NCBI RefSeq assembly: GCF_964204865.1 | Contig: NC_135260.1 | Coordinates: 1,674,001-1,738,000, forward strand | Direction of reading: 5' to 3' | Source: Styela clava | Lineage: Eukaryota > Chordata > Ascidiacea > Stolidobranchia > Styelidae | DNA length: 64,000 bases | Shown: piece by piece, positions 11,990-22,101 of the stretch | Layout: each line of letters opens with the position of its first letter | How positions within the stretch are numbered: the stretch's first letter is position 1 | Notes under the pieces: model-generated | What the model was told of the DNA's origin: nothing | Database searches by the model: none | The model's input: only the letters and a program-made list of their open reading frames with translations | Position numbers and translations under genes: made by a program

Positions 11990-13196
11990 TTCGCTTTTAT
12001 CAAAAATAAAAGGAATGCTGTCTGAACAAAACATAATTTAAAATGAATATGTTATAAAATATTTCAGATTGTCGAGGACTGAATAATAAATAACTAACAG
12101 GGGCGAAACGCAACTTTACGAATAGTCACTGAGACCCGTCATCGATATTTCGAATGCGTCCTAATAGATATAGGCCTACTATATATGGCAGAATAATCGG
12201 TGCTACTATGGAGTGAGTTGGATATGAGAAATCGAGATAAGACGACTTTATTAGTCATATGACGGATCACGCCAATCGCCCGGTTATCAGTCAAGGCCAG
12301 TTATTTCATTTCGGAAGCAAGCACTTAATGGTAGCGGAAGCCGTAACTTACCTGCGGTAACATTGACTACCTTACGACGACGAAGGGTTCTGAAAACTAT
12401 CCCTTAATGGAATTCGAACCCACGCAGAGTAATCAGAGGTGTGGTAACGAGCGTATATCTGACACTTAGCACGATGCGCCACACGGTTGAGCACGAGTTT
12501 TACCATAGCTTGAAATCTACCTATATCTAGTATTACATAGTGAGATCTACGTCAAATCAGTACTTTAGCGCAGGTTCAAAGCCTTCATTTTGCATCCCTA
12601 GTAGATATCTCATTAAATTTAGTTAGACTGACTGACTATTAACGTTGATACATTTTTATTGAACCGGACTTAATCGAAAAATTAAACTCTCGCCAAGTTA
12701 CGGGCGATCACCGAAGTGCCACGCGCTTGTGAGAGTTTATATATAACTTTTGATACTGTGTGAGTGCACGTAACCTAGCTTTGAGCACATATAATGAAAA
12801 ACAAGCTTATAAGAAGGGCAACTTTCATATATACTGTCGCACTATCTGGGTTATGTGCAATACAATGGGCATCCGCTTATCAAAAAGCTTTGTCAATAAC
12901 ACGTCAGGCCTCAATAACAAACAAGCGAGTTATATCAGCGACTCGATGCTTGCGTTAAGCCATACACCAGAGATAAAATACCAATGAGGAAAAACATGCA
13001 ATCAATAAATTAACGCATGTAATCAATAATAACAAAATTTGACACTGGTAGAAAATGTCGGCGGTAAGTCACTGAGCGAAACAGCGACTGCCTGAGTTTC
13101 ATTGTTTGTGACTCTACAAACGAAACAGTTGCGCTTCGCTTCTTTCTCATTAGGCGTTGCCTAAATATAAATAACCGAATATGTCTCGTCGATATC

Positions 13197-13306
13197 GCCT
13201 ACGACCATACCACGTTGAATACACCCGATCTCGTAAGTTAAGCAACGTCAGGCTCGGTTAGTACTTGCATGGGTGACCGGCTGGGAATACCGGGTGCCGT
13301 AGGCTT
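13197..13306 (+). rRNA. 5S rRNA variant, unit 11, 10-nt deletion
   Basis: Deleted form CCCGATCTCGTAAG with an extra G64 to A (GTCAGGC). Its spacer is interrupted 136 bp downstream by the LINE insertion. Confidence 0.84.
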
Positions 13307-13442
13307 TTCGCTTTTATCAAAAATAAAAGGAATGCTGTCTGAACAAAACATAATTTAAAATGAATATGTTATAAAATATTTCAGATTGTCGAGGACTGAA
13401 TAATAACTAACAGGGGCGAAACGCAACTTTACGAATAGTCAC

Positions 13443-13708
13443 TTTTTTTTTTTTTTTTTTTTTTTTTTTTCAAACGGATCAGGATGACATTACTGGAATC
13501 CAGCCCAATGCCTTCATGCCCAGTAATGCCAACGGAAGTATTAGACTCATTATCCCTTGATAAAGGGATCGTCTTTACCAAACTAGTATGGTAAGCTTCC
13601 TAACATCATATCCGCAATTCGAGATGGTATTGCTTATGTTTTATAAAAACCAAAACCAGTAATTTTCGGACGTATCGGTCATCCGTAGTAGTAGTACATG
13701 GATAGTCG

Positions 13709-13712
<4 letters not shown>
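13443..13712 (-). mobile_element. 5'-truncated 3' end of a Tx1-like LINE (copy 1)
   Basis: On the - strand this is a 3' untranslated region ending in a run of 28 A (T28 at 13443-13470). It resembles the 3' region of the adjacent full element: both have CGGATCAGGA, AATCCAGCCC, TGCCTTCAT and AGATGGTATT in order, but the two are clearly diverged. Three hairpins have compensatory differences between the copies. It abuts the poly(A) of the larger element, so it is either a truncated related LINE entered at the same site or a duplicated tail of one composite element. Confidence 0.75.
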
Positions 13713-13740
<28 letters not shown>

Positions 13741-13741
<1 letters not shown>

Positions 13742-14311
13742 GTTTTCACGGATCAGGACGACAAGTCTGGAATCCAGCCCAAATGCCTTCATACCCAGAC
13801 TGTGCCGACGGAAGTTTATGGATCAATTCTCTTTGTAATAGAGATCACCATTTTGTATACCATGTGTTGTGGTAGAATTCCTTTCATCACTTCCGTTACT
13901 TGTTAGATGGTATTACCGTAGTTGAGATTTAACGCCATCAACTGGGCGTTTGATTGGGGAAATTTGTTCAAAGGCCAAATTGTAACATATCATGCCCGAA
14001 ATGAAAAGACGAGAAGGGAATTTTGATGGTTCGCGGTCGAAACCTAGGTTGAGGCACTCACTGTTATTTTTTCTTTTTGCCTACTGCTCTCTTGTTGGTA
14101 GTTTTGGATGTTGACGAGTCTGTAGATGTTGTGTCCTCCCTGCTACGTTTACTGGTCGGATGATATGGATATGGATAGTCGTCAAAACCATTTATATACT
14201 ATCCCGCGATTGGTGTAGGTCAGGCCTGGTTGGCTAATACGACTGATGTTGGCTACCATTTGTGGTGACTGATTAGAAAGTTCCAGATTGTGCGTCTTAC
14301 TTCTCAGCCAA
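13741..14311 (-). other. 3' untranslated region of the LINE
   Basis: Non-coding stretch between the ORF2 stop and the poly(A). It carries hairpins AGTCTGG/CCAGACT (13764-13770 with 13795-13801), TCTCT/AGAGA (13828-13832 with 13840-13844) and TACCA/TGGTA (13858-13862 with 13870-13874). The motif ATGGATAGTCGTCAA at 14172-14186 is the same as that at the 5' truncated end of copy 1 (13698-13712), placing the truncation within this region. Confidence 0.7.
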
Positions 14312-17300
14312 TTAAGGTCGTGCATCCTGTATGATCCCATCTAATGCATTCTCCCACTCGTTCGACAAATTGTAGAAGTCTGTTGATCCATATCGATCCT
14401 TGATTATGTACATCCAGGTTTTGAATTTACGGAAGACGGTTTCGAGAAGTATAGATGAATCTTCTGGATTTATGTATCGGTTATCCCTGTCCAGATTATG
14501 TTTGAGTGAGATGATTTCCAACTTGAATATGTTGTACATTTTTAGGATTGCCAAACTATTTACCCCTGTGTATGAGTTTTCAAAAATTGATTGTAGGGAT
14601 ATATCCAGCTGCATGCCACAGACCCTTTCCATTGTTAATCTTAGTTCTTCATGTAGATTCTGGTACTCCGGACATTCGAGAAAAATGTGACTTGTTTTAT
14701 CCTGGTTATTTGCACAGAGTTTGCAATTGAGTTTCATTGGACGCTTGTTTACATCTCGACGAATCATTCCATACCGCCATTTCCTATGGCCAAACAAAAA
14801 TCCATCCATGACAATTAGATATGATGTTTGACGCTCGATGTTAGTAAAATGATGTTTCAAATTTCGGTCCAAGAGATGTATCGCATACCAGTCCCGTGTT
14901 AGGTCTGATTTTGGTTGATCGTATGTCTTTAATTTTAGCCTGTTATATATTATCTTTAAGGATGTTGTGGTCCATTCGTCCGGAGTGAAATCTAATACAT
15001 GAATAATATTAAGTAGATGTCGCCAGTGGAGATTAACTTTGATTGAGTGAGGCCTAGAGTTGGAATACAGTGATTTGTTGAGTGACATTATTCTTGATCC
15101 TAATGAAAACAGGGCTTCATGGTGCCAGAATTCGGTCGGGGATGATATGGCACATAGCTGGCTGATCTTGTATACCAAGCATGCTTGTGCCTTCAGTTTG
15201 ACGTCAAGCATATTGATGCCTCCATTTGAAATGTGGTGTAGCAATTTTTTTCTGGACACCACCTCAATAGTTTCCGGAAACCAGAGGTACCTAAAAAGGT
15301 CGGATTGTAGCTGATGGATGAATGACAAAGGAATGATGTGAACTCTAGCACTGTAATTAATCAACGAGAGGGCCAGGGAGTTCAGAACAGTCATTCTACC
15401 CCTCCAGGACAGCATTCTTGGTTTAGTGCAGTTAAGGATTTGCCTGACATCTGCACACTTTTCCGTCCATGTAGTTTCAATAGATCCTCGACCGAAGTAA
15501 ACTCCCAGAATTTTTATTTTATTTTTCCCAAATCTTTTGTATTGCGTTAAGTTTAATGAAGTTTCAGCTGGGTATGTAATGCACAAAATCTCAGTTTTAT
15601 CCGGGTTCACCCTCTGTCCTGTTGCTTCTGAGTATCTCCATAATTCATTGAAAATGTGTTCCAGTGAAAAAGGGGAGCATGTTATAAAAGTGGCGTCGTC
15701 AGCATATTGTTCTAATTTTTCTTCCTTCCTCCCCAGCATAACTCCCTTGATACGTTTATTTGCGAGAACAAGCCTGGCCAGCGGTTCCGCATTCAACGTA
15801 TAAAGGAGCATGCTGAGGGGGCATCCTTGTCGTATCCCACGCAGGATCCGGATTTCCTCGGTGAATGCACCATTAACATCAACGATGCTTACGATATTGG
15901 AGTATAGGCCTTTTATCAGATTGGTTGTTTTTTCGGTCACTCCCACCGTTTCCAGTAGATTGAAAAGAAACTGGTGGTCAACCGTATCGAATGCCTTGAG
16001 TTGGTCGACTGTCATGATGCATGACGGAATATTTTTTTCGTGAGAGTAACGAATTACGCTATCCAGATTGTTATGAATATCCTGTATTGATCTTCCGGGT
16101 AAAGTCGATTTTTGAGTACTTGAGATTACCCCGTCCAAAGCGATTTTAAGGCGGTTGGACAGAATTTTTGTCATGATTTTGTAATCGACGTTAAGGTTCG
16201 CAATTGGACGCCAGTTTTTTAGCATCGTCCTTTCCCCTTTTTTATGACACAGAATAATCCTTGCGTAGCGCCAACTGTTCGGTATTTGTCCGGATATCAA
16301 GATATTATTCATCAATTGGGTGAACTGTAATTTTATTAAAGGCCAAAAAGTGATGTAAAACTCTTTTGCTAGACCGTCAAAACCAGGTGATTTATAATTG
16401 TCCATTTGTTTGATAGTATTATAAATTTCCTCTTCAGTTATAGGTAGGTCCAGATTTTCGGAAACTTCATGTATGATTTTAGGTTCACTCATTAGGTCAA
16501 CTAGGTGTCGCTGTTGTATTTCATCTGTGTTTGATTTCATTCCCCAGAGGTCGCTATAAAATTCATGAGTTGTTTTTAAGATGGTTTCTTTGTCTGTTGT
16601 AGTTTCCCCATTGGGGAGGACAAGCTTTCGTAGAGTGCATTTGTTTTTTCTGTATCTGATTTTATCATAGAAGAAGCGGGATGGTTTTTCTTCCTCCTCA
16701 GTGGCTTCGATATGAGCTATTGTTTTGGTAAAAGCAACTTTTTGTTTCTGTATGGCCTGTAATTTTGATTTTAATTCATAAATTTTATTGGTGTCCGAAT
16801 CATTTCCGTTTCTAATCAGCTCCGCTAATTCTTGTTCAATTTGAAGTTTTTGGTCCCTTTTATATTTTGCTTTATATATCGAGAAGTTGATTGTCTCACT
16901 TTTAATTTGGTGTTTAAAGTAGTCCCACCACTGTTGGGCTGTAACGAAGTGGCCCATGAAATCAAGGCACTCTTCAAACTTATGGGTTATGATTTCAATA
17001 TAAATATCGTCGGCGTAATGCGACACGTTGTTCCGCCATGCACCTTTTCCCCACCGAGGTTGTGTGTACTCCCCAATTTCAAGGAATGAGAATAGCATGT
17101 GGTCCGAAACGAGATTTGGATAATATTGAAATTTTTTGACTATTGGATCCAAGTTTCTTGAGTGATGGATTCGATCAATACGTCGAGATTGTTTATGGAT
17201 TTTCATAGTAAACAATTTTTTATCCGGGTATCTATATCTAAATGGGTCGATAATATCATGTTCCGTAAGGAAGGCGTCAAAAATTTTTTCGGCTTTGGAG

Positions 17301-17479
17301 AGAGTAAATTCCTTTACAAAATAAGCATCCTTTTTGTCCAATATAGAGTTAAAATCACCGCACATCACAAGATGCTGCATACATTGCAACTTTTCAGTCA
17401 ATTTTTCCGATAAATCTCGAAAAAAGGTGGTTTGAGCACCTTGTCTTCCTGATGGGACATAAACGTTCACGATGTTCAA
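14312..17479 (-). CDS. LINE ORF2, main part: endonuclease C-half, reverse transcriptase, CCHC (Tx1/L1-like)
   Basis: 1055 codons open to the stop. Residues 1-130 are the C-terminal half of an apurinic-like endonuclease: GDFN at 41-44, SRRIDRI at 98-104, SDH at 125-127. Residues about 340-660 form the reverse transcriptase: SPGFDG (364-369), WRPIANLN (423-430), motif A VDQLKAFD with D492, motif B RGIRQGCPLS (547-556), catalytic YADD (592-595), and KILGVYFG (656-663). A C-terminal CCHC finger has C919, C922, H931 and C936, as in L1/Tx1 ORF2. The protein would nick target DNA and copy the element RNA by target-primed reverse transcription. The first methionine is not the true start: the frame belongs to the endonuclease begun at 17799 and is separated from it by a 1-nt deletion (or equivalent) near 17545. 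Confidence 0.92.
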   Translation of the reverse strand: MNIVNVYVPSGRQGAQTTFFRDLSEKLTEKLQCMQHLVMCGDFNSILDKKDAYFVKEFTLSKAEKIFDAFLTEHDIIDPFRYRYPDKKLFTMKIHKQSRRIDRIHHSRNLDPIVKKFQYYPNLVSDHMLFSFLEIGEYTQPRWGKGAWRNNVSHYADDIYIEIITHKFEECLDFMGHFVTAQQWWDYFKHQIKSETINFSIYKAKYKRDQKLQIEQELAELIRNGNDSDTNKIYELKSKLQAIQKQKVAFTKTIAHIEATEEEEKPSRFFYDKIRYRKNKCTLRKLVLPNGETTTDKETILKTTHEFYSDLWGMKSNTDEIQQRHLVDLMSEPKIIHEVSENLDLPITEEEIYNTIKQMDNYKSPGFDGLAKEFYITFWPLIKLQFTQLMNNILISGQIPNSWRYARIILCHKKGERTMLKNWRPIANLNVDYKIMTKILSNRLKIALDGVISSTQKSTLPGRSIQDIHNNLDSVIRYSHEKNIPSCIMTVDQLKAFDTVDHQFLFNLLETVGVTEKTTNLIKGLYSNIVSIVDVNGAFTEEIRILRGIRQGCPLSMLLYTLNAEPLARLVLANKRIKGVMLGRKEEKLEQYADDATFITCSPFSLEHIFNELWRYSEATGQRVNPDKTEILCITYPAETSLNLTQYKRFGKNKIKILGVYFGRGSIETTWTEKCADVRQILNCTKPRMLSWRGRMTVLNSLALSLINYSARVHIIPLSFIHQLQSDLFRYLWFPETIEVVSRKKLLHHISNGGINMLDVKLKAQACLVYKISQLCAISSPTEFWHHEALFSLGSRIMSLNKSLYSNSRPHSIKVNLHWRHLLNIIHVLDFTPDEWTTTSLKIIYNRLKLKTYDQPKSDLTRDWYAIHLLDRNLKHHFTNIERQTSYLIVMDGFLFGHRKWRYGMIRRDVNKRPMKLNCKLCANNQDKTSHIFLECPEYQNLHEELRLTMERVCGMQLDISLQSIFENSYTGVNSLAILKMYNIFKLEIISLKHNLDRDNRYINPEDSSILLETVFRKFKTWMYIIKDRYGSTDFYNLSNEWENALDGIIQDARP

Positions 17480-17526
17480 AGGTGTTTCGTCGAGTTTTAT
17501 ACGTAGCAGATCAACCCTGTTTTCAG

Positions 17527-17799
17527 TTATGATTTCATAGTTGATAACAGTATTTCAGTTTTTTCGTGAACTAGGATACCAGTACCCGATTTAAAGAATT
17601 TGATGTCCGACCTGTTATGAGATAGCGTATTGTGATATAATTTGTAATGGAGATTTTTGGACCATGACTCTATTGGAACTATATTAATTTTGTGCATTTC
17701 CTGTATGAGTAAGATATCCGGTTTGTAGTTTTTGATAAGAGTTTCTATTTCTGCCCTGTGTATACTAAATCCGTTTACGTTGATGGAGCACAACCGCAT
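17527..17799 (-). pseudogene. LINE ORF2, N-terminal endonuclease fragment, cut by a frameshift
   Basis: Ninety codons starting at ATG 17799, nine bases after the ORF1 stop codon. The first strand (LCSINVNGFS) with its Asn, and IQEMH with the metal-binding Glu, match the start of an exonuclease-endonuclease-phosphatase domain. The frame then runs into a stop at 17527-17529. Coding resemblance continues in another - strand frame from about 17545, leading into the main ORF2 part. One short frame error therefore inactivates an otherwise complete ORF2. It could be a real mutation or a sequencing error. Confidence 0.85.
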
Positions 17800-17808
17800 C
17801 TAGTAAGT

Positions 17809-19242
17809 TTATTTCTTTTCGGTGTTGACTGCTTTTTTAACCGGTTTGTTTTTTTTCCTTTCGCTGGAGTCGGGTTTTTCTGGACTGGTATTCATTCTTT
17901 TTTGTGATGGTGAATCCGGTCTCCCTCTCAGGTCGCTGTGACTCCTTGGTCGGTTTAGAGCAGCTACTGGGTTCGACGATTTTAACAGAGTCACATTCTT
18001 GTTGGCAATAGCCTTCTTCCGAGAAGTTTGCTGTGACCTTGGGGCAAATAAGTATGCCATTGGACCTCCGTCTTCAATTTCTCTGGCTTCGAAAACATTA
18101 TCTGTGTTAGGCTGGGAAGGCGGCGTACATAAGAACGTCCTATCCTCTCCCCATTGTGTTGGAGGCACGTTTTGGGCAAGCTGAATTTCTGGTTCTTGCG
18201 AGTCCAAAGTGATTCCTTGGCTGTTATTTCTGGGCAAAGCTTCAATTATCGGTGATATTATTTCTGTAATTTCAAATGGAACAGGTTTCCTGGGTTCAGA
18301 TTTAGCTTTATTTACTTCGGCGTCTTCGTTGTGTATTTGTACCTCTGTGACAATATTTTTATGTTGGGTTGTTGGCGCTTTAACAGAACTGAAACCTCTT
18401 GGTTTGAAGGAGGTAGCTGTGTCCAGCCCTATCGAGACGTCATCATCAATTTTGTGGTAAATTGTTTGATTAAATACCGCTGGAACTACAGACATAGATG
18501 TCAAAGCGTCTGTTCCAATTGGTTTTGACCTTCGATTCGTTCTTATCTCCTCTTCTATTGGTTGATTTGGTTTCCCACTGGTGCAATGTCTCTGTAGGTG
18601 ACCTGGTTGTTTGCAGGCACGACATCGAACCTCGTTCACACAAGACGCCGTTGTGTGCCCACTTTCAAAACAGTTGTTACAGCGTGGTACATAAAGTTCT
18701 TTTGGCAGGAACGTCCTGCACCTCATGCCACCGATGGTAACGAATGGAGGTAGTTTATCGATCTTAAAATTCTTGATGATGAAAGCCGTGTGCCCATTGT
18801 GGACATCAGTACCTTTGTGCCAAAGTCGCACAGCCTTGGTTATTTCTCCACATCCGGTGCGTTTCATAGCTGCAATCGCTGCTTCCCGGGATGTCTCGTA
18901 CGCGATTCCGCGGACGGAAATCCTGACTGGCGGTGGAGAAGGCAAGAAGAGGGTGATGGTGACGTCTCCATAGACCAAACGGCCGTCAGTTTTGTCCAGG
19001 AGGGTCTCTCGGCGATTGTCCGTCCCGTCAACCAGGGGCTTGAAAGATAAAATCCATTTGTTTTGCGACGACTCCCACAAGCATCCTATATCTTTGGCGT
19101 ATATTGCCGTTTGTGGTGACTTCCGAAATATTTCGTAGATTTGAGGGAACGTCAGCTCTTTGGAGGTTTCTACAAGTAGTGTCCTTTCCCTCGATGTTGG
19201 TTCGGGCGCCTGTCCTTTGGATAGAGCTGCAGCGTATGCCAT
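17809..19242 (-). CDS. LINE ORF1 protein with two CCHC zinc knuckles
   Basis: 477 codons from ATG 19242. Residues about 30-175 look like an RNA-recognition-type fold (VRISVRGIAYET, HTAFIIKNFK, FVTIGGMRC). They are followed by two knuckles of spacing C-x2-C-x4-H-x4-C: C188/C191/H196/C201 and C207/C210/H215/C220. The C-terminal 250 residues are low in structure and end in a Lys-rich tail (KKNKPVKKAVNTEKK). ORF1 proteins of L1/Tx1 elements bind element RNA and act as nucleic-acid chaperones in the ribonucleoprotein. The ORF is uninterrupted and lies just upstream of ORF2 on the same strand. Confidence 0.9.
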   Translation of the reverse strand: MAYAAALSKGQAPEPTSRERTLLVETSKELTFPQIYEIFRKSPQTAIYAKDIGCLWESSQNKWILSFKPLVDGTDNRRETLLDKTDGRLVYGDVTITLFLPSPPPVRISVRGIAYETSREAAIAAMKRTGCGEITKAVRLWHKGTDVHNGHTAFIIKNFKIDKLPPFVTIGGMRCRTFLPKELYVPRCNNCFESGHTTASCVNEVRCRACKQPGHLQRHCTSGKPNQPIEEEIRTNRRSKPIGTDALTSMSVVPAVFNQTIYHKIDDDVSIGLDTATSFKPRGFSSVKAPTTQHKNIVTEVQIHNEDAEVNKAKSEPRKPVPFEITEIISPIIEALPRNNSQGITLDSQEPEIQLAQNVPPTQWGEDRTFLCTPPSQPNTDNVFEAREIEDGGPMAYLFAPRSQQTSRKKAIANKNVTLLKSSNPVAALNRPRSHSDLRGRPDSPSQKRMNTSPEKPDSSERKKNKPVKKAVNTEKK

Positions 19243-19627
19243 CTTCAGGTCCGATAAATCCCAATGTATATGTCCAAGTGTTAGTAATCCAATGAGTTAA
19301 TAGTCCAAGTAAATCAGATTCCAATCTTCAAGTTACTTAGGCTTTCGGCAGATAAACTGAATTATTACGTCCTTAAAGCAGTTATACTTCTTCGGCCGAG
19401 GGCCTGGTGCTCGGGTCCGAAAACCGTTGCACTCTCCCTTGTCGAGAGGCCCCTTAAAAAACGCGCAGAGAGGGGCCTCTCACGGAAAGCGAGCAGAGCG
19501 GGGCTTTTAACCCTAAACAAACTCTGTTTTGGTGAATCAAGGGGCGCCAGGACAAACCCTTGATAAAGCCAAGTGCTCCGTACCGCTTTTCAAAATTTTC
19601 GAAATTTTAAAAACAGACACCGATATC
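19243..19627 (-). other. 5' untranslated/promoter region of the LINE
   Basis: GC-rich 385-bp stretch upstream of ORF1, unlike the AT-rich array. It has a 10-bp stem GAGAGGCCCC (19444-19453) with GGGGCCTCTC (19472-19481), and a 7-bp stem TCAAGGG (19537-19543) with CCCTTGA (19557-19563). Presumably it holds the internal promoter. Its presence next to the host junction suggests a complete or nearly complete 5' end. Confidence 0.65.
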
Positions 19628-20668
19628 GACCCGTCATCGATATTTCGAATGCGTCTTAATAGGTATACTATATATGGCAGAATAATCGGTGCTACTATGG
19701 AGTGAGTTAGGATATGGGAAATCGAGATAAGACGACTTAATTAATCATATGACGGATCACGGCCAATCGCCCGGTTATTTCATTTCGGAAGCAAGCACCT
19801 AATGGTAGCGGAAGCCGTAATTTACCTGCGGTAACATGGACTACCTTACGACGACGAAGGGTTCTGAAAACTATCCCTTAATGGAATTCGAACCCACGCA
19901 GAGTAATCAGAGGTGTGGTAACGAGCGTATATCTGACACTTAGCACGATGCGCCACACGGTTGAGCACGAGTTTTACCATAGCTTGAAATCTACCTATAT
20001 CTAGTATTACATAGTGAGATCTACGTCAATTCAGTAATTTAGCGCAGGTTCAAAGCCTTCATTTGCATCCCTAGGAGATATCTCATTAAATTTAGTTAGA
20101 CTGACTGACTATTAACGTTGATACATTTTTATTGAACCGGACTTAATCGAAAAATAAACTCTCGCCAAGTTACGGGCGATCACCGAAGTGCCACGCGCTT
20201 GTGAGAGTTTATATATAACTTTTGATACTGTGTGAGTGCACGTAACCTAGCTTTGAGCACATATAAAAAAAAACAAGCTTATAAGAAGGGCAACTTTCAT
20301 ATATACTGTCGAACTATCTGGGTTATGTGCAATACAATGGGCATCCGCTTATCAAAAAGCTTTGTCAATAACACGTCAGGCCTCAATAACAAACAAGCGA
20401 GTTATATCAGCGACTCGATGCTTGCGTTAAGCCATACACCAGAGATAAAATACCTATGAGGAAAAACATGCAATCAATAAATTAACGCATGTAATCAATA
20501 ATAACAAAATTTGACACTGGTAGAAAATGTCGGCGGTAAGCCACTGAGCGAAACAGCGACTGCCTGAGTTTCATTGTTTGTGACTCTACAAACGAAACAG
20601 TTGCGCTTCGCTTCTCTCTCATTAGGCGTTGCCTAAATATAAATAACCGAATATGTCTCGACGATATC

Positions 20669-20778
20669 GCCTACGACCATACCACGTTGAATACACCCGA
20701 TCTCGGAAGTTAAGCAACGTCGGGCTCGGTTAGTACTTGCATGGGTGACCGGCTGGGAATACCGGGTGCCGTAGGCTT
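20669..20778 (+). rRNA. 5S rRNA variant, unit 12, 10-nt deletion
   Basis: Clean deleted form (CCCGATCTCGGAAG) as in unit 9. The 5' flank has one change, CTCGACGATATC. Confidence 0.85.
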
Positions 20779-21981
20779 TTCGCTTTTATCAAAAATAAAA
20801 GGAATGCTGTCTGAAAAAAACATAATTTAAAATGAATATGTTATAAAATATTTCAGATTGTCGAGGACTGAATAATAACTAACAGGGGCGAAACGCAACT
20901 TTACGAATAGTCACTGAGACCCGTCATCGATATTTCGAATGCGTCTTAATAGGTATAGGCCTACTATATATGGCAGAATAATCGGTGCTACTATGGAGTG
21001 AGTTAGGATATGGGAAATCGAGATAAGACGACTTAATTAATCATATGACGGATCACGGCCAATCGCCCGGTTATCAGTCAAGGCCAGTTATTTCATTTCG
21101 GAAGCAAGCACTTAATGGTAGCGGAAGCCGTAACTTACCTGCGGTAACATGGACTACCTTACGACGACGAAGGGTTCTGAAAACTATCCCTTAATAGAAT
21201 TCGAACCCACGCAGAGTAATCAGAGGTGTGGTACGAGCGTATATCTGACACTTAGCACGATGCGCCACACGGTTGAGCACGAGTTTTACCATAGCTTGAA
21301 ATCTACCTATATCTAGTATTACATAGTGAGATCTACGTCAATTCAGTACTTTAGCGCAGGTTCAAAGCCTTCATTTTGCATCCCTAGTAGATATCTCATT
21401 AAATTTAGTTAGACTGACTGACTATTAACGTTGATACATTTTTATTGAACCGGACTTAATCGAAAAATTAAACTCTCGCCAAGTTACGGGCGATCACCGA
21501 AGTGCCACGCGCTTGTGAGAGTTTATATATAACTTTTGATACTGTGTGAGTGCACGTAACCTAGCTTTGAGCACGTATAAAAAAAAAAAGCTTATAAGAA
21601 GGGCAACTTTCATATATACTGTCGAACTATCTGGGTTATGTGCAATACAATGGGCATCCGCTTATCAAAAAGCTTTGTCAATAACACGTCAGGCCTCAAT
21701 AACAAACAAGCGAGTTATATCAGCGACTCGATGCTTGCGTTAAGCCATACACCAGAGATAAAATACCTATGAGGAAAAACATGCAATCAATAAATTAACG
21801 CATGTAATCAATAATAACAAAATTTGACACTGGTAGAAAATGTCGGCGGTAAGCCACTGAGCGAAACAGCGACTGCCTGAGTTTCATTGTTTGTGACTCT
21901 ACAAACGAAACAGTTGCGCTTCGCTTCTCTCTCATTAAGCGTTGCCTAAATATAAATAACCGAATATGTCTCGTCGATATC

Positions 21982-22101
21982 GCCTACGACCATACCACGT
22001 TGAATACACCCGATCTCGTTCGATCTCGGAAGTTAAGCAACGTCGGGCTCGGTTAGTACTTGCATGGGTGACCGGCTGGGAATACCGGGTGCCGTAGGCT
22101 T
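21982..22101 (+). rRNA. 5S ribosomal RNA, unit 13, full length
   Basis: Full-length gene like unit 1. It is the last intact copy before 15 consecutive deleted ones. Confidence 0.95.

Larger units (their letters stand above)
5268..13442 (+). repeat. Array block, units 5-11 with spacers
   Basis: Units of 1313-1328 bp in which deleted (5, 7, 9, 11) and full (6, 8, 10) 5S genes alternate. Several spacers (5, 7, 8, 10) carry a 4-bp duplication giving AATAATAAATAACTAAC. Unit 11 is cut by the retrotransposon after GAATAGTCAC. Confidence 0.9.
13713..19627 (-). mobile_element. Tx1/L1-like non-LTR retrotransposon, near full length
   Basis: Read on the - strand: a structured 5' region (19627-19243), ORF1 (19242-17809), ORF2 (17799-14312, one frameshift), a 3' untranslated region (14311-13741) and A28 (T28 at 13713-13740). 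Two zinc knuckles in ORF1, an apurinic-type endonuclease plus reverse transcriptase in ORF2, and a C-terminal CCHC place it in the L1 group, probably the Tx1 clade. Host sequence stops at GAATAGTCAC (13442) and resumes at GACCCGTCATC (19628). About 2-3 bp of target are missing and no target duplication is seen. Some Tx1-clade families are site-specific for RNA genes or tandem arrays, but a single insertion here does not show specificity. Confidence 0.9.

Noticed and set aside
14400-19295. Several + strand open frames across the LINE
   Set aside because: They are opposite-strand shadows of ORF1 and ORF2 and have no recognisable domains.
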